From the NCBI RefSeq assembly GCF_001039355.2, contig NW_019775931.1, positions 1-40,087 on the forward strand: a DNA stretch of 40,087 bases, written 5' to 3'. The notes below the pieces were generated by a model, which had not been told where the DNA came from, ran no database searches, and saw only the letters and a program-made list of their open reading frames with translations. The position numbers and the translations under genes were made by a program. Positions 22,380-33,600 of this stretch are shown piece after piece. Each line of letters begins with the position of its first letter. The stretch's first letter is position 1. Source of the stretch: Lingula anatina (lineage: Eukaryota > Brachiopoda > Lingulata > Lingulida > Lingulidae).

Positions 22380-22452
22380 TTTCCGTTTTATTTTCATTCT
22401 TTCTCTGTCTCTTTCTTCCCCCTTCCCTCTCTCTCTCACGCTCATATTTGCA

Positions 22453-22453
<1 letters not shown>

Positions 22454-22488
<35 letters not shown>
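22454..22488. repeat. (CA)n microsatellite
   Basis: This is an uninterrupted CA run of about 17 units, 75 bases after the CT repeat. Confidence 0.95.
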
Positions 22489-22490
<2 letters not shown>

Positions 22491-23266
22491 TTAAACTAAT
22501 TATTTATTCCTTTTTTAAAAATTCATTTGTGCAAGAAAATATTTAGATCATTTAACATTAATTCAACCAAACATTTTCATTTTCACTGTATGATTCTATT
22601 ATGACACTGGGTACCTTCTTGCAAACAGTACCCTATTTCCTCTTTTATCCGAGTCTCACCAAATTAAACATTTGCCCGATGTCGATATAATGCTTTTAAT
22701 TTTTTTCTATGCTTGTTAACTTTGACGCCCGAACAATACACAATGGCAACAATTATCATCGCCATTATTTATACAAAATAGAAAAATTGTAGTCTACTAT
22801 ATTGGCACGCGACTTGAATTTGTCTGACAAACAGTGACTAGTTCAGTTCTTTGGAGACCTGCCAGTGGCATGGAAAATTTACATCAATATTTAGGTCCAA
22901 CGTTAGGGTTTATATCTAAGCAAAAGGACAATGACTTATACTCGTTGATCTATACCCGAGCTGCGCAATTTGTACATATTGCCCTGAACTCCATAAGTCA
23001 TCAGTTTATAAACACGTGCATATGTTGCACCAAGTGACGTGCTCTTAAGCACACTTGTCAAAACGATGTCATTTCAGGTGTCATTACCTGTCCTCCCTTG
23101 TACTGATAGTTTGATCAGTGATAAACAGAGCAAAGTGAACAGATTGGTTATTGTAGGGCCTATACGTTTTCATATCAACCATTTCGAGAGAAAACACGGT
23201 GTAATTCGGTACAGAAATGACGCCTGGCGAGTTGGTCGCTTTTGAAATATATCAAAAAACAATTGA

Positions 23267-23267
<1 letters not shown>

Positions 23268-23308
<41 letters not shown>
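23268..23308. repeat. Poly(A) run of about 41 bases
   Basis: The run of A is flanked by CAATTGAC at the left and CGATTGAT at the right. It could be the tail of a retroposed insertion or a slippage tract. There is no recognisable element body to its left. Confidence 0.9.
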
Positions 23309-23309
<1 letters not shown>

Positions 23310-23414
23310 GATTGATATTTAAGAGCGACATGCTTTTTCTTCGAATCGACATAAACTGAAGAAAATGGTTCCTTGAGATAGGCAGCCAACGACGTGGCTA
23401 TAGAGAAGCGAGTG

Positions 23415-23441
23415 ATGTGTGTGTGTGTGTGTGCGCGCGTG
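23415..23441. repeat. GT/GC alternating purine-pyrimidine run
   Basis: A TG run passes into GCGCGCGTGCACGTGC. Alternating purine-pyrimidine DNA of this kind favours the Z form. Confidence 0.85.
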
Positions 23442-24231
23442 CACGTGCAACAGTAAACGTTTTGTCGCTGCGCAAATTGTATGGCATTGCACTAAATGAC
23501 TTAATTTATCTATAATCACAGTTGAAGGAACACCTAACTATTTGAAACTGTACTCAACAACCTGTGATAACGAATGAAACCCCTGGAAGTGCGCAGTACC
23601 TAACACGTGCTAGGGGTCTCCACCGTTGAATTTCATATCATTTTCTTTTAAAACACTGTTTTTTCGAAATAGTTAACTTCTAGTTCCTTTAAAGTCATTC
23701 ATGATTTTTTTAACTCAAGTCATACTCCCTTTTGGCTTTGTTACGTTTGCGCGTGCGGGTTAAACAAGCTGTGCGCGAAAAAATGCCAAGGTCTTGCGTG
23801 AAATTACGAAATGCCAGAGTTTCACGCACAAATTTCTTTTTGAATATTTGGTGAATAACAATACAAAACTATTTATTCCATCCATATGAAACCACATTCA
23901 GTTGTTCTTATAGCTCACCAAATGTCTGGAAATGACGTATATTTGTCATCTGGCATGAACTCGGATCTCCAAATACTTGAAAAATGTTACGCCATTGGTT
24001 TCTCAGTATGCATTCATTCAGAAAGAGAGAGAGGAGGGAGAAAGGCGAGATGGGGTGGGGGTAGGGGAGTAGAAGGTGGAAGGGAATTTTACCGAATTCA
24101 TTCTATAACAGACACTTAAAAACTTTTGAACATTTTATATCTGCAACCGACGCTTCGAGTTATCAGCATCTATTTAGATTAACATCACATGTATTTTCAA
24201 TTTTGTCATAACGTAAAATTTCCATGTGATG

Positions 24232-24239
24232 ATGCAAAT
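24232..24239 (+). promoter_or_regulatory. Octamer ATGCAAAT upstream of the lipoprotein gene
   Basis: This is a perfect POU-factor octamer inside TGATGATGCAAATAAG, which also resembles a C/EBP site (TGATGCAA). It lies about 350 bases upstream of the inferred transcription start. An eight-base match can arise by chance. Confidence 0.3.
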
Positions 24240-24375
24240 AAGGCGCTGGTTTATTACAAGCGCGGGAGGTTGGGCCAACAGCAAGTGCCTGTCACGCATT
24301 GCAGCACCTATTGCAGGATTTAGAAATAATTTATGCAACTTCTCACATTTTACATGTCATCCCTCCTATCTCCTT

Positions 24376-24414
24376 GTTTATGATTAACAAAGCCCTCAGC
24401 ATTGTTTAAACAAT
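24376..24414 (+). promoter_or_regulatory. HNF1-like site and FOX palindrome
   Basis: GTTTATGATTAAC (24376-24388) matches the HNF1 palindrome GTTAATNATTAAC at all but one defined base. It is followed by the perfect palindrome ATTGTTTAAACAAT (24401-24414), which holds TGTTTA-type FOX cores on both strands. They lie about 170-210 bases upstream of the inferred start of the lipoprotein gene. Confidence 0.45.
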
Positions 24415-24523
24415 GATGAATAACTTACTTAGGACTGGCCCTAAGGTTCAAAACTCGAGAGGATTCGCCCCGTATCTGAATAAATTATCGCTGAGATCAA
24501 CATTTTCCCCAGCTGTCAAGAGG

Positions 24524-24592
24524 TGACTTTTGGACCCTGCTTTGTGATAAACGGGGTATATAGCCGAGCGCGCTGCGCGCTTCGAGTCAATT
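24524..24592 (+). promoter_or_regulatory. Lipoprotein gene core promoter: DR1, TATA box, inferred start
   Basis: TGACTTTTGGACC (24524-24536) differs at one base from the DR1 nuclear-receptor site TGACCTTTGGACC bound by HNF4-type receptors. TATATA follows at 24557-24562. A perfect GC inverted repeat, AGCGCGC-T-GCGCGCT, lies at 24567-24581. Transcription should start near 24586-24592, about 30 bases upstream of the ATG. The TATA and start agree with the reading frame; factor binding is inferred. Confidence 0.6.
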
Positions 24593-24616
24593 GAAGAACT
24601 GCACTGCAGCTACACT

Positions 24617-24668
24617 ATGGAACTGAAAGCAGTGCTGGTACTGGCCTGCGTAGCTGGGAGCCTTGCTG
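24617..24668 (+). CDS. Lipoprotein exon 1 (signal peptide)
   Basis: The ATG follows a TATA box by about 60 bases and opens the signal peptide, whose core is AVLVLACVAG. The donor is GTGAGT. The first base of a Val codon is carried over to exon 2. Confidence 0.88.
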
Positions 24669-27600
24669 GTGAGTTGAGAACATCTTTGCTTGTATAAGAC
24701 ATGGCACATTATTTGTTGTGTAGTAGTAGCTGTTTTGAGTGAAGGGCGCAAGGGTTTTTTCTATAGTACTATGTATCGCTTCTTTAATATAATTTTCGGA
24801 TGTTGAGATGTAGAGAGGGTTTGTTCTAGTAAGAGAAAGCTATGGAACAAAGATAGAGATCTTTCAATGCATTTTAACTATATGAACTCTTGTGTTACGT
24901 ATCTTGAACTTTGTATTACGAAAGTAGGGTCAGGCGTTAGTGGTATAGGTATGATATTTTCCTTCTATAGTATGGAAGGTGTTTTGATCTGCTAGATCGC
25001 GTCCTATTTGGCTTCCATTCAAAATTTTGTCCCAGAAAGAAACGGAATTGAATGTCAGCTGACTGGGGTGTTTTGAGCGCATCAAAACAACCGCGCACCA
25101 GATGCTCTAAGAGTTTCACTGTTTATTCGGCAATACTAAATAAATTGTTTGTAGCGGTTTTTACAGTATTTAGATACAGTAGATGAACGCTTGGTCTTCG
25201 TAGGCATGCAGTACCACCAAGACTCTTGAAACAAAGACACTTTCTTTTATCACAAGTCCTACTTTTTCCAAAGTAGTTCCCTCCATTGCTCATATCTATC
25301 AGAACATGTTTCTTAAATAATAATTCTGAATTTCGAAAGAACAGTCGTATAATTTTATGTAAGCATAAGCTTAAACTGTTGTAGAACATTTATGTAAGTG
25401 TTTCACATCACAAACAATTAAGTTTTAAAATGAGCATAAGTAAAGCTCAGTGCTGCAAAGTAGTTTTTAAAACGTGAATTGAATTGTATCAAATTTGCTT
25501 CGTTTTCTCATCGTTATAGTGACAGTAATAACAAAATGATTATTAATGACACTTGCATCAGAGTCTGAGGTTTAGTAAGGAAAAGAGATAATATAATCAG
25601 ATAGCTAAATCCTTTTGAGCGGCAGCGACATCGTTTTGAGCGGCAATTTCAAGAAAGTGTCCGACAGAACTTGAATTAATCTCTTTGCATTAACTTCTTT
25701 TATTTCGTTTGATCCCTCTCATTTATGCCTTCTACTTTTCAAGTGGGAGTAATTAACTTTGATTGTGAATTTATTCCAGTTCCCATGCGACGAGAGGTTC
25801 AGACCACTTGTGCAAGATCTTGCAGAGAGGGTGAGTATTACGTTATGTTTCTACACAAAGGGTTATTGCCTAGCTGATGGGCTCCAGCTAATTTACTAAC
25901 TCGTATAAAGTTACGTCACGGGATTAATTCTATGAGCGTGTGTTTAATTAAACACAATTACGTTGTACTTACACGGCGCCTCAGTTCCTTCACGTTGCTA
26001 AGATGTTTCCGCGGTTGTCTTACGCGCAAGTATCTGAGCGTTGGGTCCAAAGTTCACTGTTACTGATTAGATGAGTGGACAAAACTGAGCTGAGTGCCTG
26101 GATACCACTTATGTATCCTGACCTTAGGACTCATCAGTAAAAAGGATGATACGCGTTCGTCAATCATTAAAAAGAGTTTTCCGAGTTGTGATTAACTTAT
26201 TCGCATAATCGTGTTAAATACACATTACTATCTTTAAGTAAGTTACTTTGATTAGTTATCAGAAAATTAAATACTTTTATCTTTTCTAAAGTAATGGTTC
26301 CTCCCTTTTCAAATATAGTTAATACTTGCTGACATCTGTATCTGGAAATCTATTAAAAAGTACTTTAAACAAGAACAATAACATAAAAAATAACGATTTT
26401 AAAATGCATGGTCCAACATATATTAAATGATTATGTAAAATAAACGTGTGGCTGAAACAGTTTCGCTCTGAAGAGAGAGAACTATTAAGTTGTGTCATTA
26501 ATAAATGTGCATGATTTGAAATGTAAAGCGAAGAAAATATTTAAACGGTTGTTGTAACTTGTTTACAGATTTGAACAAATTCAAGTATGAGACGAGAAAG
26601 ACATATCAGTTCAGCTACGAAGCTGACACAACGACTCAAATCCAAGGGTCGATGGAAGAACAATCCGGCCTGCATGCCAAGGCTACGGTGGAAATTGAAG
26701 TTTTGGACAAGTGCGAGATGGTGCTCAAGGTAAAGATTGATCTCAAGATGTGCTAGTTGTGATTATTGTGTTGGATTGTGCTCTGCACTATCTTCTCTAA
26801 CACAATGAATTCGACATTCTTTCTTACTTTATGCTTCATAAACAAATAATATTTTACTTCAATCTTATTTGAAATATGACAAAGATTTGTTGATTTAGAA
26901 AGTAATACACAGATTGGACATTTTTGTACTTAAAGGTGAATCAGGTTCGTCTGGAGCAATCCGATCCCACAAATTTCCACTCAAGAACTCCGATCACTGA
27001 TGACCGCTTTGCCCGTTTGGTCGAGGCCAACCCCCTGAGATTTGCCTTCCAGGACGGTGAGGTGGAGAGCCTGTGTCCAGTAGAGGGAGAGGATGTGAAA
27101 GCCCTGAACTTCAAGAGGGGTATTCTGTCCGCCTTCCAGAACACTATGGACGAATTTGAGAAGGGCAAGACCACGAAAGAGGTAGGAAAAATTACCTTTT
27201 TACAGCGTTAAAAATTTTTAAGTATTAATGAAGATAAATATGTCATATTATTGTATGTTATAACCTCGTCATGACTGAACTAATTAAATTTTCTACCACA
27301 TTGCTATGAACGGAAGTAACTGTTCCGTTTGGCGAATGAAGTTTCTTAGAAAAGACCTTTCCTTCTCTCATTGCACGCCCTTATTATGCCACTTTTAAAG
27401 TGACCTTATGTACAAAAAGTAACCTGGCTACTGAGCTAACAAGTCTTTGTTAACTAAAAGGCGGATATGGGTTGGACATTCCGTGTTTCGAGGTCCATCA
27501 TATGAATTTATGGCCGTTAAATAATAAGAAAATGTGTGCGGCTGGAATGTGTGCGGCTGGAACCTATCACCGTAAAAAGCCATACGTTGAAACTTTCCTA

Positions 27601-30600
27601 GTGTTATAAGGGCGTCGGGTGTTTGCCATTGAAAAGTAATTGTAGTAACAGTTGTCATGACGCGAAGTCGATTAAAGCACTCGGAAACCATTCACAATAA
27701 CAAATGCCCGTGGTGCAATATGTCAATTTATTTTACGTGAAAATATGCAGACGTATTTTGTTATTCATGATAATAGAAAATTTGCATCAAATACCAAAAT
27801 TAGATTCTGGCATTTCGATGAGATTATTTGATGGTTTCTTGCATTAAAAAAAAATGTAGTCTGTAATGAATACTATTTTTGTCTGGGATATTGTTTGTGC
27901 AATCAGTACAATGTTGCATTCAGTTGCAATAACGAAGACACAAACAAATAAAGTAAGATGTATTAACTGCTTTATTTCATGCGTATAACTAGTGACCCCG
28001 AAACGTAAGATGTTAAAAATTTGATCACCGAAACCTGCTTAAAATATAAATTGCTAAGGCCAATTACTTCAGCATATATTGAAACATTAGAAACTGTTAA
28101 GATAAGTAATTTCAGCACAAGGTATAAAAATTGGTCTTGAATTTAAATTACTTTTTCATTTCAGGCTGACATCGCTGGCAATTGCAATACCGTCTACAGC
28201 TTGACCAGCAAGGGCTGGAGTACGTTCACCATTAACAAGACCAAGGATATCCTGGGCTGCACTGACCGCCATGGTCATCTGTCTTCCGTCCAGGCCACTG
28301 ACTACAAGGCTTCGTCTGTAAGTAACGTCCATAGATTTGATAGTTAATGCACAAGATGTGCATTTTCGACAAATTAGCTTACAGGACAAAAACCAATTTC
28401 AAATCATTGTTTGTTACTTTGTCAGGAAATTTCGATATTGGGAGGGATATTATCTAACGCATCGGAAATGATGTATCTCGTTATATGTATTTTCAATACG
28501 CCCGGCCCATTCCCATTTCCATTAAAATTTCATGTATTCGGAGAGAAAAATAAAAGGTCCCAACTCCGAACATTATCATTATATGAAGTTATGTACTCCA
28601 GTTACTATCCCACGCCCTGAAATAGACCGTTTCCCAGCCACCTGTCAAGTTATGTCGTCATAGTAGAGGTCAAACATACTTATTTAATGAATGTGAGAAT
28701 ATTACTCGTTTCCCCAGCCGCGTACTGACGCATACATTAGAGCAACTTAAATAAAAAAAATTCATACGTGATACATAGGCCTGAAGAATTTTGTCTGGAG
28801 AATTTTGACTAGCACACGCGAGACCAGACTGACTAGCACTGGTAGAATGTTAGGATTTGTGCGTTCAAATTTGTTGTAATACTAATATCCAGACCAGTGG
28901 AATGTGGGCTATGAACTCTAAAACTAATCATGCTGCAGGACACCGTTGTCTCAGGAACTTGACATTTTCGGCCTTAATCTGTTACATGCAAACGTATCAA
29001 ATAAAACTTATCTGCCTTTTCGCTATTATCAAAATTTAATCACTGTTATACAAAAAGTGTATCTGTCCAGATTAAATTGTGATTGATACGCACATTTGTC
29101 CGATTTTATGGATAATTATTTTTACAAGTATATTTTAAGATTGTGCATCTCACGACTATTTGTTTTTATTGTAATTTGCAACTTTTTAAGTTGCAAATAA
29201 ATACATATTATTATTATTATTATCAATTCTGTAGGAAATCCAATCTATGCCCCTGATGAAGACATGGCACTCTTGTGAACAAGAAATCCACACTAGTGGC
29301 CGCCTTGGCAAGACCAGCTGTATCGAGAAGCACGTGTTCCGCCCCTTCTCTAAGTTTGAGAGCGGCGCTGTGACCGTCACCAGCTCTAAGCTGGAGTACG
29401 TTACCGACAGATATGGCGTGTCCTCTGCACCCGGTAAGTAAGATTAGGGAATGGTGCATTGAATGTAAAAATGAATGATGCTAAGTATTTCATATTTAAG
29501 TAATTAATTTTTTTTTACTTAATGGTATGAATTCCTACTTGAATTGAAAATAACCTACTTACGAAATACTTAAAAATTTCAGAGTATGCCCGTCGCACCG
29601 ACCTTCTCTTTGAGCACCAATTTGAGATGCCCGCCGGCAGCAGGGACAGTAGAGAGGCCGAAACCACTTTCTCTACAATCTGCCAGAAGAGTGAGGAGGA
29701 GATCAAGCCTGAAGTCGCCCAGCTGTTCGCCCAGCTCGTCTACAACCTCCGTGAGTTGGATGAAGCCACCCTCCGTAGAGTGTGGGGCAGACTTGACTCC
29801 ATCTGCAGCTCCAACACCGACAGAGCAAAGTAAGAACACGATTCATTTCTTGGGGAATTTTTGAGGAAGTAAGAAATGTAATAGAAGTTCATATTAAAAT
29901 AATAATAATAAAACGAACATTTGCTGGAATCTCGACCTTTTGTCTTGTTTGACTTTTTCTTCGAACAATGAAATTGAAATAGAATTTATCATATTTATTC
30001 ACTAATGAATCCTTTATTTTACAGGAAATTTTTCATCGACGCCATGGTAGCCGTGGGTAGCTCTGGATCTGTGCAGGCAATGCAGAAATTGATCGCTAAC
30101 AACGAAGTGAAAGGCTTGACCGCAGAGATGTGGCTCACGTCCCTCGCCTTCATTCAGCAACCTACCAAGGAAATGCTTGTTGCACTTAAGGTACATTTTT
30201 GACCTCTTTTGGCGCTCGAGAATTGAGATTTTAGGAAATATCGCCAGAGAATTGATTTAAAACCGCGAAGCAGAAATGGAAGAGACTGTTTACATTACAG
30301 CTTAACCGTCATTAATTTTCTTGCCTTACTTGCAAAGATTTAATTCATACTCTTGCATTTAAATATTGAAAGACACGCCGTTAATATTTTCATTCAATAT
30401 TTCAGCCTCTGTTGGAAGGTTCCGCTACCTCCCGCAAGGCTTTCCTGTCCATTTCTACCCTGGTTCACTCCTACTGCCTTAGCAACGCCCAATGCAGCGA
30501 GGAGACGGCCGTCATGGACATCTTGAGGATCTTCGAGACTAGCCTGGGACGCGACTGCAGTGGCGACCGCGAAAAGACTCTGATGGCCCTGAAGGCACTT

Positions 30601-33600
30601 GGAAACACAGGAATCCTCACCAAGGCCATCCCTACCCTGCAACGCTGCTTCCAGAGCAAAAATCTTGATATGGAGATCAGAACTGAAGCAACCAAGGCTT
30701 TCCGTCGAATGCCATGCGGTGCTGATGTAAGTTAAAAACTGCTGTTAACTATAAAAAATTCAGCACAGCCGTTAAAATTCATAACATTGTAACTATCAGT
30801 ATAAAAACAATATTGTCCTGCAAGAACAGAAGTTCACTATTTTAATTAAGCGTTATTCAACGAGCGATTTTAAATGCTGTAACATTTAAATTGGATTGGA
30901 AAGTTTAAAACAGTAAATTCACTTGTTTAGCGCGATGGCTTGTTGGAGACTTTCAAGACCACCACAGAAGAGACAGAAATCCGCATTGCTTCCTTCTTGG
31001 CTCTGATGAAATGCCCAACTGACATGATCATCCGTGACGTTAAGGAGACTTTGGAGAAGGAGGAGGTTAACCAGGTCGGGTCTTTCGTCTGGACCTACCT
31101 GACCAACCTGATGGAGACCGGTTCCCTTTACAAGCAGGAGATCCGCAAGATCCTTGAAGATGAGACCCTGAAGAAGGAATTCAACCTAGACATGAGAAAA
31201 TTCTCCCGCAACATCGAGAAGTCTTTCTTCTTCGAGATGCTGAATGCTGGTGCCACCGCTGAGAGCAATCTGATCTGGTCTCCCAAGTCTTACATCCCCC
31301 GCTCCGGTATGTTCAACCTGACCGTTGACTTGTTCGGCAAGTCCATGAACCTCCTGGAACTGGACGGCCGCGTGGAGGGTATGGAATACATGCTGGAGAA
31401 CTTCTTCGGACCCAATGGTTACTTCCAGGACAATGCCGTCAGTGACTTGCTCAAGCGCAACAGAGGCTCTCTGAAGAACACCGTGAGCGTGCTTGGAAAC
31501 ACCGTAAGTTGATTACATGGATATTTAGGGAGTGATCGTTAAAATTTTAAGGGTAAATGTTAATTTATTGTTAAGTGTAATAGTTATCGATATTTGTTTT
31601 GTGTGATATTTGCTTTAAATAAGTGAAAAAATCCTTACCCCTCGATAAACATTTCTTTGCCATTTATATGATATTTATTTATTCAGTTTGAAGCAGAAGC
31701 TGAAGATGAACTGAAGGGCAGTATGTCACTGAAAATTTTCGGCAACGAAATCCGCTACATGGACTTGGCCAACTTGAAGACCATGAACTTCAACTTCCTT
31801 GAGATCCTTCAGAAGCTGGCACAAGAACACAACTATGACTACACCACCAGCATGATGTTTTTGGACAGCACCATGAACATCCCAACCATCGTCGGTTTCC
31901 CACTGAAGCTCAGCGTCAACGGTACAGCTACCGTCAACGTCCAGATCGGTGGCAAGATGGACCTGCGTCAGCTTGGCACATCTCCACGTGGAATGAACAT
32001 TGATGGACACATCAAGCCAAGGTAATGAGTATTCTAATGTTGCATTTCAATAATTCAATCTAGGGTTTTGCTGTCAGTTTCGTCAAAAGGTTGGGTGTCT
32101 TAAAATGCTGAATTCTATATGGCGATTTGGATTTTTGAAAATATGATCACTGAGTGGACCATTTGAATTGAATAAATGAAATGGTTTTCTTTCTTCATTT
32201 AGCGGTGCTATTGAGATCTCAAGCATGATGGCCGTCGAGGCTATATCTGCTCGCGCTGGTGTGAAGATGGTTAATACTTTGTCCAGCAGCGCAGTCGTCC
32301 AGGGCAAGATGCAGATCCAGGACGGTCGCGTCTTCGTCACAAACATCGATATGCCAAGAGACCAGATCGATTTGTTTGACTTGAAGTGAGTATCTTGTGT
32401 ATGAACAGAGGATATTTTATCATTCTAACCAACGACGTGTGTTGACAATTCGCCAAGCTTTTGGAAATTTTAACTAGGTCTTACAGTAGTCTCTGAATGT
32501 CTTTCATTTTGAATTGTTTTGTTATATTTTTCGCTTTCTCGCCGTGAATTTTGAATGATATATTAATGAAAAAGTATAAGTAGATTGATGGCTCTTACCG
32601 CCGTTGTGTCGTAAGGAACAAATGCAAGAGTTAAAAGTTATTTACTACTTGAAAATTGTTTTGTTTTAGAACCAAATTCTTTGTCGTCTCCCTTGACTCT
32701 GAGCGTGAGCAGAGAATGATCACTGATGACCGCATTGAGCAGGAAAGGTGCACAGGCAAAACACTGGAGAAGGCCCTTGGCATTCAGCTCTGCGGCAAAC
32801 TCTCCCTCCCCAACGCATTGGCGAAGAGTGATGCTCCATTCTTCCCTCTCACCGGCCCCATGAATGTGAAGGTCGCTCTGAACAAGAAGGACACTATGAC
32901 TGGCTACCAGTTTTTGGCATCTTACGAACTGCCCAAAGTAGGTTCCGTAGATTAGTGCCGCTAAACGATACATTTTTTACCTGTTCAAATGTTCATTCAA
33001 AATGAAGGTAACCAATTAATAAGAAGTTGGGAAGAAAAGGGTTATCTACCCCCGGAACTTGTTATTTAACAAAAATAAAAACAATCGCCTTAGGGTTATA
33101 TTCAGTAAAATATTACATGGTCTTACTTGTTAAAAAGTCATCAGAAACTATCTAATTGCTTAATATTTTCCCTCAGGTTCACAAGGGAGGCCAAAGAATC
33201 ACCAACTTCAAATCCAAAGTTTCGTTCAACACCCCAGGGTCTAGAATCAACCGTGAGATCTCAACTGAACTCGCTTTACTCCGCTCTGAGCTGGCTGCCA
33301 GTTTGGTGATGAAGTCTCCATGGAAGACCATTGGCATGAATACCGATTTCACCAACCGCGCCAACTTGAAGCGCATGGTGTCACGTATGACCATCGATGA
33401 GGTACAATACTCAATGACATCCGAGCTGAAGATTGAGAAATATCCAAGAAGGATCAAGTACACACCAAGTGTTGAAATCGTCATTCCAAACCGTGATGAG
33501 ATTACCTTGGAAGGTGGTATGGAATACGTCAGAGGCAAGAAGTTAGAGGGAGAGGCTAAATTGCTAAACCTTCTTACTGAGCCAGTGACGTTCAAGAGTA

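Larger units (their letters stand above)
20649..24230. other. Intergenic region between the divergent synthase and lipoprotein genes
   Basis: No supported gene lies here. It contains G and C homopolymer runs (20776-20788, 21120-21139), a hAT-like element (21556-21821), five TAGGCCTA palindromes (20890-22170), CT and CA microsatellites (22330-22488), an A-run (23268-23308) and a GT/GC alternating run (23415-23441). Short reading frames here (for example 22834-23037 and 23886-24119) are unrecognised and have no visible splice or promoter context. Confidence 0.7.

Noticed and set aside
22204-22494. Ser/Leu-rich and Arg/Glu-rich frames on both strands
   Set aside because: They are translations of the CT and CA microsatellites.
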